Assembly: GCF_000719115.1 (NCBI RefSeq)
Contig: NZ_JOEA01000014.1
Location: forward strand, 1 to 64,000
Direction: 5' to 3'
DNA: 64,000 nucleotides
DNA from: Lentzea albidocapillata
Lineage (GTDB): Bacteria > Actinomycetota > Actinomycetes > Mycobacteriales > Pseudonocardiaceae
Part shown: positions 22,397 through 30,915 of the stretch, piece after piece
Layout of the letters: each line of letters opens with the position of its first letter
Numbering within the stretch: position 1 is the stretch's first letter
Position numbers and translations under genes: made by a program
The notes under the pieces: generated by a model
Told to the model about the DNA's origin: nothing
Database searches by the model: none
What the model saw: only the letters and a program-made list of their open reading frames with translations

Positions 22397-24139
22397 TCAG
22401 AGCGCCGGGTAGGCGTTGCGCATGAGCTCCTGGAGCTGGGCCGGGAACCAGTGCCCGGCCAGCGGCGCGTTGCCCAGCGAGCCGGACATGCTGTTGCCGT
22501 TGCGCGCGTTTCCGGTGTACGTGGGGTCGCACATCCGGTCGAAGCCCTTGCCCTCGTTGTTCGGGATCTCCTCGCTCGCGCCGTCGGACTCGCCCGGCGG
22601 CTTGATCCACACGTAGGCGTCGACGCCCGCCGCGGGTGCGGCCTTCGGGCGTTCGCCGATGCCCGCCCCGGCCTGGTTGCACCAGTTGCCGAGGTGGATG
22701 CGCCGGTCGAGCCTGCCTCCGTCGACGTAGGCGTCCACGCTCGTCCTCGGTCCGGGACCGGACGGACGGGCCGTGCCACCCCAGCCGTTGCGGCTGGTGT
22801 CGATCAGCATGCCCACGTTCGCGTCGAAGCCCGCCTGCACGGCCCGCTGCCGGAACGCCTGCGCGTAGGGCAGCTCACCGGTGTAGCGGTTCCAGTCCAC
22901 CCACTTCGACTGGCGCACCGGCGTGCCGTTGATCGACTCGTCGATCGAGAAGTTCGGCTCGGTGAGGATGCCGTAGTTGGCGGTGTTGGCGACGAAGCCG
23001 TGCACGTTGGCCTTCGTGCTGCCGGACGCGTTGGCCGCCTGGAAGAGCAGCTCCGCCGACGGGCCGAAGTTGTCGTCCCAGCCCAGCCAGCCGTGGTGGC
23101 CGATGTCGATGTAGTTGTAGGTGTTCGGGACGGCACCCAGCTTCGCGAGCGCGTAGCCGACACCGGTGACGTAGTTCCCGTTCGCCTTCATGACGTCGCA
23201 CTGCGGCGTCTGGGTCGGCCGCGGCGTCACGTTGGTGATCAGGTTCGGCAGCGAGTCGATCTCCACCACGGTCACGATGCGCAGGCTCGCGTACGCGGGC
23301 CTGGCGAGGATCGCCGCGATCGGATCGATGTACTCCGTCTTGTAGCGATCGATCTCCGTGGGCTTGAGCTCACCGTTGGACGCCAGCGCCGCGCAGTCGC
23401 GACCCGGCAGGTTGTAGATCACGACCTGGATGGTGAGTGGTGAGCCCGCAGCCTGGCGCACCGCCTCGTCGAGGTGCGAGGCGAGTCCGCGGGCACCGGG
23501 GGTGCCGTTGATCGCCGCGATGCGGTCCATCCACACGGCGGTCGGCTGGTTCGCGATCCTGCTGCCGCCCGGCTCCGCGTTCGCCTTGGCCGCCCAGTCC
23601 GGGTTCACGTACTGCTTCGCGCCGACGTACGGGTTGTCGACGCGGTTGCCGGGGTCCGGGTTGTTCGACGTCGTGGTGGTCGTGGTGGTGGTCGTCGTCG
23701 TACTCGTGGGCGGCGCTCCGGTGCACACAGTGCCGTTCAACGTGAACGTCGTCGGGTTCACGTCACCGCTGGCGGCGCCGGAGCCGTTGAAACCGATGTC
23801 GATGGACGCGCTGGTGCCGAGGCTCCCGTTCCACGACATGCTCGCAGCGGTCACGTTCGCGCCCGACTGCGTCCAGGTCGCGCTCCAGCCCTGCGCCACG
23901 CGCTGGCTGCCGGGCAACGCGAACTTCAGCGTCCAGCCGCCCGAGATCGCGTCACCGAGGTTGGTGATCTTCACCGAAGCGCCGAACCCTCCGCCGCCCC
24001 AGTTGTTCGCCGTGTAGTCCACACGGCAGCCGGGTGCGGCGCCCGCGGGTGGCGCGACAAGCGCCACCGCGATCGTCGCCGCGGTGGTGGCGACCACGAC
24101 TCCAGTCGCGGCCCACCGCCTCTGTCCGTTGAGCTTCAT
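22397..24139 (-). CDS. Secreted GH6 exo-cellobiohydrolase with N-terminal CBM2
   Basis: The 580-residue protein starts at ATG 24139 with GGAG upstream. Signal peptide 1-34, CBM2 about 35-140 ('PGCRVDYTANNWGGGGFGAS' to 'TLNGTVC'), a threonine-run linker, then a long GH6 domain (about 160-580). Signatures are 'YNLPGRDCAALASNGEL', the acid Asp in 'VTVVEIDSLPNLITN', 'YIDIGHHGWLGWDDN' and 'YVWIKPPGESDG'. The insertions (for example around 'PSGPGPRTSVDAYVDGGR' and the C-terminal block) are those of tunnel-forming non-reducing-end cellobiohydrolases. It is the last gene of the GH48-AA10-unknown-GH6 operon, complementing GH48, which is known to act from reducing ends. Confidence 0.92.
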   Translation of the reverse strand: MKLNGQRRWAATGVVVATTAATIAVALVAPPAGAAPGCRVDYTANNWGGGGFGASVKITNLGDAISGGWTLKFALPGSQRVAQGWSATWTQSGANVTAASMSWNGSLGTSASIDIGFNGSGAASGDVNPTTFTLNGTVCTGAPPTSTTTTTTTTTTTSNNPDPGNRVDNPYVGAKQYVNPDWAAKANAEPGGSRIANQPTAVWMDRIAAINGTPGARGLASHLDEAVRQAAGSPLTIQVVIYNLPGRDCAALASNGELKPTEIDRYKTEYIDPIAAILARPAYASLRIVTVVEIDSLPNLITNVTPRPTQTPQCDVMKANGNYVTGVGYALAKLGAVPNTYNYIDIGHHGWLGWDDNFGPSAELLFQAANASGSTKANVHGFVANTANYGILTEPNFSIDESINGTPVRQSKWVDWNRYTGELPYAQAFRQRAVQAGFDANVGMLIDTSRNGWGGTARPSGPGPRTSVDAYVDGGRLDRRIHLGNWCNQAGAGIGERPKAAPAAGVDAYVWIKPPGESDGASEEIPNNEGKGFDRMCDPTYTGNARNGNSMSGSLGNAPLAGHWFPAQLQELMRNAYPAL

Positions 24140-24159
24140 TGCTCCGGATCTCCTGTCTG

Positions 24160-24615
24160 TCAATGATGTTCTATCTTCATGAGCGAACACGCGGTGGGCG
24201 TGCACTCAAGTCTTTTCAGCCCCAGGTACTCCATGCCGATCGAGCCGGTGAGCGCGAATCCGTCCCCGAAGGCGAGGTCCGGATCGCCGCGTACCTCGCC
24301 GTTGGCGAGCGCGGTGCGCCAGGCCTGTTCGAGTCCTGGCCTCAGGATCAGCAACCCGAGCCGTTCGTACGGTGCCTTGGCACAGGTCCCCCACTCCGCG
24401 ACGAACGGCGCGTAGACCTTCGACCGCACCGGACCGGCGAAGCCCACGAAGTCGTCGTCCCGCCTGACGGTCGTGCACTCGTCGGTCAGGTCGTGCAACC
24501 ACGCGGCGACGCCGTCGACGCCCCTGCTGAGGTCCGGGGCGGGTTCGGCGCGTCCGACGAGGAGGACGAACGCGACCGAACCCACCACCAGGAGGGCGGC
24601 CAGGGCCCTCGTCAC
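24160..24615 (-). CDS. Unknown small exported or membrane-anchored protein in the cellulose operon
   Basis: I do not recognise this 151-residue protein. GTG at 24615 overlaps the AA10 stop by four bases (GTGA), which supports this start over GTG 24627. An N-terminal hydrophobic segment ('ALAALLVVGSVAFVLLVG') could be a signal anchor. The mature part (about 115 residues) has four cysteines ('DECTTVRR', 'WGTCAKAPY', 'LECTPTACS') that could form two disulfides, and a conserved-looking 'GDGFALTGSIGMEYLGLKRL'. It ends 20 bases before the GH6 start. Its coupling to the LPMO gene suggests a role in LPMO or cellulase function at the surface, but there is no direct evidence for that. Confidence 0.7.
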   Translation of the reverse strand: MTRALAALLVVGSVAFVLLVGRAEPAPDLSRGVDGVAAWLHDLTDECTTVRRDDDFVGFAGPVRSKVYAPFVAEWGTCAKAPYERLGLLILRPGLEQAWRTALANGEVRGDPDLAFGDGFALTGSIGMEYLGLKRLECTPTACSLMKIEHH

Positions 24616-25880
24616 CGGATGGCGCACGCCGACCCGTTGAGCGTGAAGGACGACGGATCAGCCGGTGCGGACGCCGTCGTGGCGTTGAACCCGAACGTCA
24701 CCGAGCCTCCGGCCGGGATGTCCGCGTTGTACGACACGCCCTTCGCGGTCGCCTGCCCGCTCGCGACGGTCACCGTCGACGACCAGGCCTGCGAAAGCTG
24801 CTGCCCCGAAGGGAACGCCCACACGAGCTGCCACGCGCTGATCGCGCTGGTGCCACTGTTGGACACCGTCACGTTCGCGGTGAAGCCGCCGTTCCACGTG
24901 CTCGGCCGCGTGTACGCCACCGTGCAGGAACCGGTACTGCCGCCACCTGTCGCCGTTCTGACCGTGACGCCGGAAGACGCCGGCGAGGCGTTGCCCGCCG
25001 AGTCCGTCGCCACGACCGTGAACGAGTACTGGGTGTCCGCGGTCAGGCCGCTGACCGTCACCGAGTTGGTGGCGGAGGTGGCGACCACCTGGCTGCCGCT
25101 GTAGACGCGATAGCCCGTCACGCCCACGTTGTCCGTCGCCGCGGTCCAGTCCAGCTTCACCGTGGTGCCGGTGATGCCGGACGCGGCCGGCGTGCCGGGC
25201 GTCGAGGGCGCACTGGTGTCGGGCGTACCGGTGCCACCGCCGAACACGACGTCCGAACAGCTGTAGAACGCCTCCGGGCTGTCCGAACGCTGCCAGAGCG
25301 AGTAGATGATGTGCCGGCCGGACTTGTTGGGCAGCCGGGCCTGCCAGGCGTACTCGCCGTTCGCCAGCGGCGGGTTCGTCACCTTGTCGAACGGGGCCGG
25401 CTCGAGGTCGGACCACTTGAGCGGCATCGTCGGGTCGAAGCCGTCCTTGGTGACGTACTGCTCCCAGGTGCCGGGGTGCGGCGCCCACGCGTTGTACCGC
25501 AACGTGACCGTGCTGTTCGCCTGCACCTGGGTCACGGGCCAGTCGGCCCGCGTCAGGTTGTAGGCCGAGTACTTCGTGGTGGGACCGCACAGGTTGCCGT
25601 CGGGAATGATCTCCCGATGGCGCCCGGCGGCGTTGCTGATCAGGTTGCCAAACCAGTCCCACAACGGCTGCTTCCCGCCCTGGGCGACAGCCGCGGCGCA
25701 CGCCGGGTTGGTGGGCTGGAGATCACCGCCACCGCCGCCGGCGCGGCCGTCCTCGTAGCAGAGGTAGGTGCGGCTGCCGGGCCAGACCATCGACCCGTGC
25801 GCGACGGCCGTGCCACCGGTATGCACCAACACAGCGCCTACCGCGGCTGCGACTGCTAACAACGCTATGCGTTTCTTCAT
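24612..25880 (-). CDS. AA10 lytic polysaccharide monooxygenase with FnIII and CBM2
   Basis: The 422-residue protein starts at ATG 25880 after GAGGAG. Signal peptide 1-27 ends so that His28 is the first mature residue ('AHGSMVWPGSRTYLC'), as the copper histidine brace requires; the second His is in 'YNAWAPHPGTWEQYVTKDG'. AA10 about 28-215, fibronectin III about 222-308 ('SAPSTPGTPAASGITGTTV'), CBM2 about 318-422. The length and CBM2 fit cellulose-active actinomycete AA10 enzymes that oxidise crystalline cellulose. It follows GH48 by 11 bases and is coupled to the unknown gene. Confidence 0.93.
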   Translation of the reverse strand: MKKRIALLAVAAAVGAVLVHTGGTAVAHGSMVWPGSRTYLCYEDGRAGGGGGDLQPTNPACAAAVAQGGKQPLWDWFGNLISNAAGRHREIIPDGNLCGPTTKYSAYNLTRADWPVTQVQANSTVTLRYNAWAPHPGTWEQYVTKDGFDPTMPLKWSDLEPAPFDKVTNPPLANGEYAWQARLPNKSGRHIIYSLWQRSDSPEAFYSCSDVVFGGGTGTPDTSAPSTPGTPAASGITGTTVKLDWTAATDNVGVTGYRVYSGSQVVATSATNSVTVSGLTADTQYSFTVVATDSAGNASPASSGVTVRTATGGGSTGSCTVAYTRPSTWNGGFTANVTVSNSGTSAISAWQLVWAFPSGQQLSQAWSSTVTVASGQATAKGVSYNADIPAGGSVTFGFNATTASAPADPSSFTLNGSACAIR

Positions 25881-25891
25881 CGCGGGACTCC

Positions 25892-28768
25892 TCACCCGTA
25901 GATCTCGGCGTGCAGGGAGAACGCCGTGGCGATCTCGGCTTGTGCCCAGAACCGGTGGTAGGTGAACGTCGGTGCCGGTCCACCGTCCAGATAGGACTGC
26001 ACCTTCGGCCACTGCGGGTCGTTGCGGAACATCGAGCGCATCGACAGGAACGACGAGCCCTGCCCGATCTGGTCACCGTTGGGCATGCGCCCGGTCCAGC
26101 CGTTGGGCACGTACGGGCCCTCGGCGGTGGAGGTGTTGTAGACGTCGTCGAACCGGTTGTAGTCCGTGCGGGTCTCCGGCGTCGCGATGCCCAGACTGTC
26201 CTGATGCGAGAGCAACGACGTCAGCAACGACTCACCCGTGGTTTTGGCCTGGGCGTTGCCCGACCTCGCCGCGTAGTTGAGCAGGACCTTGGCGTACGAC
26301 GCGGCGATCCCGACGTCCTGGTTGTGGTTGAGCACGCGGACCCGCAGGTTCGCGTTCGCGCCGGGGTTGGTCGCGTTCCACGTGTCCGGCGCTCCCGACC
26401 ACTCCATGTCCGCGGGGATCCGGAAGTTCGTGCCGGTGGTGGTGTTCGCGATCGCCCACGGCACCCACTTGTCGAGGATCTTCTTGGCGCGTGCGTCACC
26501 GGTCAGCCGGTACAGCGCCGCCGTGCGCTCGATCCCCCACACCTGGAAGCCGAACCACCGGTTGCTCGGCGGGTCGCGCCACACCGGGTGGGCGTCGTAG
26601 TGCATGCCGTAGAACGTCGGCGTGCCCGCGGGAGGCGAGGCGTACTGGCCCTCCCAGCTGTTCGTGACGCCACCGGCGAGACCACCGTCGGCCGACTGCA
26701 GCCACTGCAGCATCTCGAGCTGCCGATTCAGGCTCGTCGCCCAGTCCTGCTGCCCGGTGGCGGACAACGGCTTGAGCGCCGGCACGTTCGCGAGAGCGTG
26801 CGCTGCCAACGGGTTCTGGTAGCCCTGGTGCGAGGCACCGTCGCCGATGCGCCACGCCCAGCCCGCGGAGGTGTCGGTCGCGCCACCCCACGCGTAGTAC
26901 CAGGACATCAGGTAGTGCGCGCTGTCCTTGCCCGTCGCGCCGGGGCACGACGAGGGGCTGTTGCAGTTGCCGATGCGCTTGAAGTACTTGTCGAACATGG
27001 CGTACCGCAGGTAGTCGCCCATCTTCGCGGACTTGCCGATCTCACTGGAGATGTCCCCGGCCTTGCCCTGGGCCGTGGCCCACTGCTGGGCGAGCAGCGC
27101 CACCTGCACCACGCGGGCGTCCGCGTCCGGTGCGTTGGTGTACTTCCACTGCTTGGCGTAGGAGGCGTCCTTGGTGAACAGGTCCAGGAAGCCGTTGGGG
27201 CCACCGTGCTTGAACGTGTCGCACGAGGGCTGCGGGATGGTCTCCCACACCGACTCCGACGAGCCGCGCTGATAGGTGTTGATGTACGCGGGGGCCGTCG
27301 TGCCGTCACCGCACCGGCCGAAGCCGTACGTGTTGTCGACGTCGATGAGCCAGTGCATGCCGTAGACGTCCGAGTTGCCGTACGCGGTCTTCAGTTCCGC
27401 CGCGATCGGGTCCTGGCCCACGGGAACCGTGCCGTCCAGCGTCGACGGGTAGGCGTCCATCCTCGGGTGCTCGGGCGCGTAGGTAGCCGGCTTCGACGGG
27501 TCGTACTTGTCGTTGGTCGGCTGGTCGGCCTTCGCCGGGATGATGAACTTCTCCATCGACGCGAACGCGGACTTGAACGGCGCCCAGTCACCGGTGACCC
27601 GGCCGTAGCTCGCCTCCAGCCACAGGTAGTAGCTGAACGCCTCGGACGTGGTCTGGTGACCGTGGTCCGGTGCCTCCACCATCAGCGTCTCGACCGAGTG
27701 GTAGGGCACGAGCAGGTCGCCGAACTTGCGGAAGTAGCCGCTCGCCGGGTCCTTGATCTTGTTGTACTGGTCGAGGAACGCCTTGTTGAAGTCCGATGTG
27801 GACGGGTCGATCTCGTTCACCGTGACGCTCGCCGGGCTGTACCCGGTGGCCGACGCCGTGAACGTGGCGGTCCCGAGCGCGCCACCGTTGTTCGCCGACG
27901 TCACCGTCACCGTCTGCTTCGCGGTGCCGGAGAACGTGAGCGTGGCCGGGGTCGCCGTCAGGTCCGCACTGCCGCTGCGGGCGAGCGTGACGGTGACGGG
28001 CTGGCTCGGTGCCGTGGCCAGGGAGACGTCGAACGTGGCCGTCTGGCCCTGCTTGACCGAGACCGTGCTCGGCGAGGCCAGCACCGCCGGTCCGGACAGG
28101 ACCTTGACCGCGGCCGGTGCCGAGGTCGTGGTGGCACCGCGGTTGTCCGTCGCCCGTGCGGTGATGCTGTGGTCACCCGCCGGCGCCGACGTCCACGTGC
28201 CGCTGAACGGCGCGCTGGTGTCGGTGGCGATCAGGGTGTCCCCCGCGTAGAAGTCGACCTTGGCCACCGTTCCGTCGGTGTCCTGCGCGGTCGCCGCCAG
28301 CGGGATCTGAGCGGGCACGGTGTAGCTGCTGCCGCTCGCAGGCGCCGTCAGCGCCACCGAGGGCGACTGGTTGGGGCCGGTGCAGGACACGCCGTTCACG
28401 GCGAAGTCCGTCGGTGGCCGGTTCGTCGAGCCCTTGCTGCCGTTGAACCCGACCTGCGCCGTGCCGCCAGAGGCCAGCGTGGGGGCCCAGGCAGGGTTGG
28501 TCACGCTCACCACCGCGCCGGTCTGCGTGAAGTTGCCGCTCCAGCCCTGCGTGACGCGTTGCCCGTCCGGGAACGTCCAGGTCAGGTTCCAGCCGTTCAG
28601 CGCCTCCCCGTCGTTGCGGATCGACACGGCCGCGCCGAATCCGGTGTTCCACTCGTTGGTGATCTGGTAGGTGACGGTGCAGGCCACCGCGGCCGGTGCC
28701 GCGACGGCGGGAGTTCCGCCGACCAGCACCACCGCCGCAACCGTCAACGCCACTTTTCGTCGAGTCAT
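25892..28768 (-). CDS. Secreted GH48 processive cellobiohydrolase with N-terminal CBM2 and two Ig-like domains
   Basis: The 958-residue protein starts at ATG 28768. Signal peptide about 1-24, CBM2 about 29-130, an Ig-like domain about 135-225 ('VALTAPASGSSYTVPAQI' to 'ITARATDNRGAT'), a second beta-sandwich about 228-320, and a GH48 (alpha/alpha)6 barrel from about 325. GH48 features: 'FLDQYNKIKDPASGYF', the catalytic Glu in 'DHGHQTTSEAFSYYLWLEA', 'YGMHWLIDVDNTYGFG' and 'FYGMHYDAHPVW'. GH48 enzymes process cellulose from reducing ends and are usually single-copy key enzymes. A perfect CebR-type box lies 19 bases upstream of the start. Confidence 0.95.
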   Translation of the reverse strand: MTRRKVALTVAAVVLVGGTPAVAAPAAVACTVTYQITNEWNTGFGAAVSIRNDGEALNGWNLTWTFPDGQRVTQGWSGNFTQTGAVVSVTNPAWAPTLASGGTAQVGFNGSKGSTNRPPTDFAVNGVSCTGPNQSPSVALTAPASGSSYTVPAQIPLAATAQDTDGTVAKVDFYAGDTLIATDTSAPFSGTWTSAPAGDHSITARATDNRGATTTSAPAAVKVLSGPAVLASPSTVSVKQGQTATFDVSLATAPSQPVTVTLARSGSADLTATPATLTFSGTAKQTVTVTSANNGGALGTATFTASATGYSPASVTVNEIDPSTSDFNKAFLDQYNKIKDPASGYFRKFGDLLVPYHSVETLMVEAPDHGHQTTSEAFSYYLWLEASYGRVTGDWAPFKSAFASMEKFIIPAKADQPTNDKYDPSKPATYAPEHPRMDAYPSTLDGTVPVGQDPIAAELKTAYGNSDVYGMHWLIDVDNTYGFGRCGDGTTAPAYINTYQRGSSESVWETIPQPSCDTFKHGGPNGFLDLFTKDASYAKQWKYTNAPDADARVVQVALLAQQWATAQGKAGDISSEIGKSAKMGDYLRYAMFDKYFKRIGNCNSPSSCPGATGKDSAHYLMSWYYAWGGATDTSAGWAWRIGDGASHQGYQNPLAAHALANVPALKPLSATGQQDWATSLNRQLEMLQWLQSADGGLAGGVTNSWEGQYASPPAGTPTFYGMHYDAHPVWRDPPSNRWFGFQVWGIERTAALYRLTGDARAKKILDKWVPWAIANTTTGTNFRIPADMEWSGAPDTWNATNPGANANLRVRVLNHNQDVGIAASYAKVLLNYAARSGNAQAKTTGESLLTSLLSHQDSLGIATPETRTDYNRFDDVYNTSTAEGPYVPNGWTGRMPNGDQIGQGSSFLSMRSMFRNDPQWPKVQSYLDGGPAPTFTYHRFWAQAEIATAFSLHAEIYG

Positions 28769-28786
28769 GCCGCCGCCCTCTCGACC

Positions 28787-28800
28787 TGGGAGCGCTCCCA
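28787..28800 (-). promoter_or_regulatory. Perfect CebR-type operator before GH48
   Basis: TGGGAGCGCTCCCA is a perfect 14-base palindrome and identical to the consensus known for CebR of streptomycetes, the cellobiose-responsive LacI repressor. At 19-32 bases before the start it would block transcription. No CebR gene is recognisable among the four LacI genes here by sequence alone. Confidence 0.85.
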
Positions 28801-28948
28801 GAGTTCACGGCACTGTAACGTGGCCCACAGCGATCAAAGGATCAGAGGTGTAATCGATTCTGAGCCGGAAAGCCCTTGGCATTACGCCTTTCGGCACAAC
28901 ACCCGTTGGTCTACCGGTTCCTCTTACTACTCTCTTCGAGTGGAATTC

Positions 28949-28962
28949 TGGGAGCGGTCCCA
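28949..28962 (-). promoter_or_regulatory. Second CebR-like operator before GH48
   Basis: TGGGAGCGGTCCCA differs by one base from the perfect palindrome at 28787. The sites are 162 bases apart, which would allow looping or two-step control. It also lies next to the terminator of the PL1 gene. Confidence 0.7.
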
Positions 28963-28971
28963 GAAGAGGGT

Positions 28972-29001
28972 GGGGGCGCCCACGCCACTTCGGGCGCCCC
29001 C
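28972..29001 (-). terminator. Terminator of the PL1 pectate lyase gene
   Basis: GGGGGCGCCC (28972-28981) and GGGCGCCCCC (28992-29001) form a perfect 10-base stem 8 bases after the stop codon. Confidence 0.7.
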
Positions 29002-29009
29002 TGGTCTCG

Positions 29010-29942
29010 TCAGCCGCGCCCGGCTCCGGCACCGGCCGTGACCACGCTCTTCACGCTGCTCGCGCTGTCCAGCGGGTACGAATAGGGAAGGCTCTTGACC
29101 GAGCCGCCCTGGTCGCCCGTTCCGGAGTTGACGAAGTGGTTGTTGCGCGCCACCAGCGAACCACCGGGCGAGCTGCCCTCACCGCGGTGGAACGGGTCCT
29201 CGGTGTTCTCGAAGTAGTTGCCTTCGACCAGGACCCCGGCCTCGACGGTCGACGCGACGCCGTAGTCGGTCACACCGCCGTAATAGTTGTTGTAGACGTG
29301 CACCGGGTTGCCGAACCGCACGCGCGGGTGGCGCTGCTGAGTGCCGGCGAACCAGTTGTGGTGGTAGGTCACCCGGAGCTTGCCGCGATCCTCCGAGCCG
29401 TTGCCGTCGCTGTGGCCCAGCAGCATCGCCTTGTTGTGACTGCTGAACTTGTTCCAGGACACCGTGACGTAGTCCGAGGCCCGCTTGACGTCGACCGCAC
29501 CGTCGTAGCCGTTGGAGAAGGTGTTGTGGTCGATCCACACGCGGGTGGAGTACTGAACATTGACCGCGTCGTCACCCCAGCTTCGGAAATTGAGGTTGCG
29601 CACGATCACGTTCGAGGCGTTGGCGATGTTCAGGCCCTGCCCGGTGATCGTCGCGGTCGAGCCGACTCCCTCGATGGTCTTGTTCGAGGCGACCTTCGTC
29701 ATGCTCGGCAGCGAGATCGTGCCGGAGACCCGGATCACCGCCGCGCCCGACGCCTTCGCGGCCGCGACGAACGCGGACGCCGTGGTGACGGTGACCGGAG
29801 AGGCGCTGCCGCCACCCGTCGTGCCACCACCCTGAGTGGCCCAGCCGACCAGCCCGAACGGAGCGGCGGCCGCCTGGGGAACAGATATCGCGCCCAGGAC
29901 CAGCGCGACGGCGGAAATCAATGCTGTGCGCTTTGGAATCAT
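29010..29942 (-). CDS. Secreted PL1 pectate lyase
   Basis: The 310-residue protein starts at ATG 29942 after GGGAGCGAG. Signal peptide 1-26, then a single parallel beta-helix. Calcium-site acids lie in 'WGDDAVNVQ', 'VWIDHNTFSNGYDGAVDVKR', and the catalytic Arg region is 'HPRVRFGNPVHVYNNYY'. The enzyme cleaves de-esterified homogalacturonan by beta-elimination. It is divergent from the PL3 gene across 173 bases that hold a perfect palindrome, so the two lyases are probably co-regulated. Confidence 0.92.
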   Translation of the reverse strand: MIPKRTALISAVALVLGAISVPQAAAAPFGLVGWATQGGGTTGGGSASPVTVTTASAFVAAAKASGAAVIRVSGTISLPSMTKVASNKTIEGVGSTATITGQGLNIANASNVIVRNLNFRSWGDDAVNVQYSTRVWIDHNTFSNGYDGAVDVKRASDYVTVSWNKFSSHNKAMLLGHSDGNGSEDRGKLRVTYHHNWFAGTQQRHPRVRFGNPVHVYNNYYGGVTDYGVASTVEAGVLVEGNYFENTEDPFHRGEGSSPGGSLVARNNHFVNSGTGDQGGSVKSLPYSYPLDSASSVKSVVTAGAGAGRG

Positions 29943-30021
29943 TTACTCGCTCCCAATGAGAGTGAGCGGCGGTAGAACTCACACAACCAGCACCCGGCAG
30001 CACGGTCAACCAATTCGACGA

Positions 30022-30044
30022 TATTCGATTCGAACGTTCGAATA
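30022..30044. promoter_or_regulatory. Palindromic operator in the PL1/PL3 divergent promoter
   Basis: ATTCGAACGTTCGAAT at 30028-30043 is a perfect 16-base palindrome inside a larger repeat with TATTCG (30022-30027) and CGAATA (30039-30044) ends. It ends five bases before a good -35 element of the PL3 gene. It does not have the CG-centred LacI pattern used elsewhere here, so a different regulator is likely. Confidence 0.6.
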
Positions 30045-30048
30045 GAGG

Positions 30049-30076
30049 TTGACAGGAAAGATCTCCGCTCTACCAT
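30049..30076 (+). promoter_or_regulatory. Sigma-70-type promoter of PL3
   Basis: TTGACA at 30049-30054 and TACCAT at 30071-30076 are separated by 16 bases, 40 bases before the PL3 start. Confidence 0.55.
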
Positions 30077-30115
30077 CGAATTACCGCCGCGCATCCCCCT
30101 GCAAGCGGAGCGCAC

Positions 30116-30880
30116 ATGAAGAAAATGGCACCATTGGTGTTGGCCGCGGCCTTGGCCGCGTTTCTCGCACCTCAGGCACAGGCTGCGGGCAGCACCTTCC
30201 CCACCCCGTCCGGATCGAAACCGGTCGGCACGACCATCAAGGTCGGATCGAGCGGTTACGACGGTGGCATGCAACGGTTCTACGGCACCGGCGACCTCGG
30301 TTCGGGCGGTCAGAACGAGGACCAGGGCCCGATCTTCCAGCTGGCGAACGGCGCGACGCTGAAGAACGTCGTGCTCGGCTCGCCGACCGCGGACGGCGTC
30401 CACTGCCTCGGCACCTGCACGCTCACCAACGTCTGGTGGGAGGACGTCGGCGAGGACGCGGCCACGTTCAAGGGCACGTCGTCATCGCAGACCATGACCA
30501 TCAGCGGTGGTGGCGCGCGCAAGGCGTCGGACAAGGTGTTCCAGCACAACGGGCCGGGCACGATGATCATCCGCAACTTCCAGGTGGACGACTTCGGCAA
30601 GCTCTACCGGTCCTGCGGCAACTGCAAGACGCAGCACAAGCGGCACGTCGTGCTGGAGAACGTCACCGCGTTCTCCCCCGGCAAGGCGCTGGTCGGCATC
30701 AACACCAACTACGGCGACACAGCGCGGTTCTCGAGGATCACCATCGTCGGGGACGGCAGCAAGAAGATCGCGATCTGCGACAAGTACCAGGGTGTCACGA
30801 GCGGTGAACCGAAGAAAATCGGCACCGGCGCGGACAGCACGAACTGCCTGTTCAAGTCCTCGGACATCACCTACCGCTAG
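30116..30880 (+). CDS. Secreted PL3 pectate lyase
   Basis: The 254-residue protein starts at ATG 30116. Signal peptide 1-23. The compact beta-helix shows PL3 features: 'DQGPIFQLANGATLKNVVLG', 'GVHCLGTCTLTNVWWEDVGEDAATFKG' with acid residues for calcium, 'VFQHNGPGTMIIRNFQVDDFGKLYRSCGNC', and cysteines forming disulfides. PL3 lyases cut pectate with calcium. It has no extra binding module. Its terminator is shared with the opposing dehydratase gene. Confidence 0.92.
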   Translation: MKKMAPLVLAAALAAFLAPQAQAAGSTFPTPSGSKPVGTTIKVGSSGYDGGMQRFYGTGDLGSGGQNEDQGPIFQLANGATLKNVVLGSPTADGVHCLGTCTLTNVWWEDVGEDAATFKGTSSSQTMTISGGGARKASDKVFQHNGPGTMIIRNFQVDDFGKLYRSCGNCKTQHKRHVVLENVTAFSPGKALVGINTNYGDTARFSRITIVGDGSKKIAICDKYQGVTSGEPKKIGTGADSTNCLFKSSDITYR

Positions 30881-30881
30881 A

Positions 30882-30915
30882 AGAAATGCCCCGGCCGCCC
30901 GGCCGGGGCATTTCT
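30882..30915. terminator. Bidirectional terminator between PL3 and dehydratase gene
   Basis: AGAAATGCCCCGGCCG (30882-30897) pairs perfectly with 30900-30915. The right arm touches the stop codon of the opposing gene. Confidence 0.85.

Noticed and set aside
23660..23705. Short tandem GTC/GTG repeats that look like a microsatellite or CRISPR-like array
   Set aside because: They are antisense threonine codons of a CAZyme linker; no spacer structure is present.
25910..29041. 1043-codon plus-strand open frame opposite GH48
   Set aside because: Antisense shadow of a well-supported GH48 gene with no recognisable domain or ribosome site.
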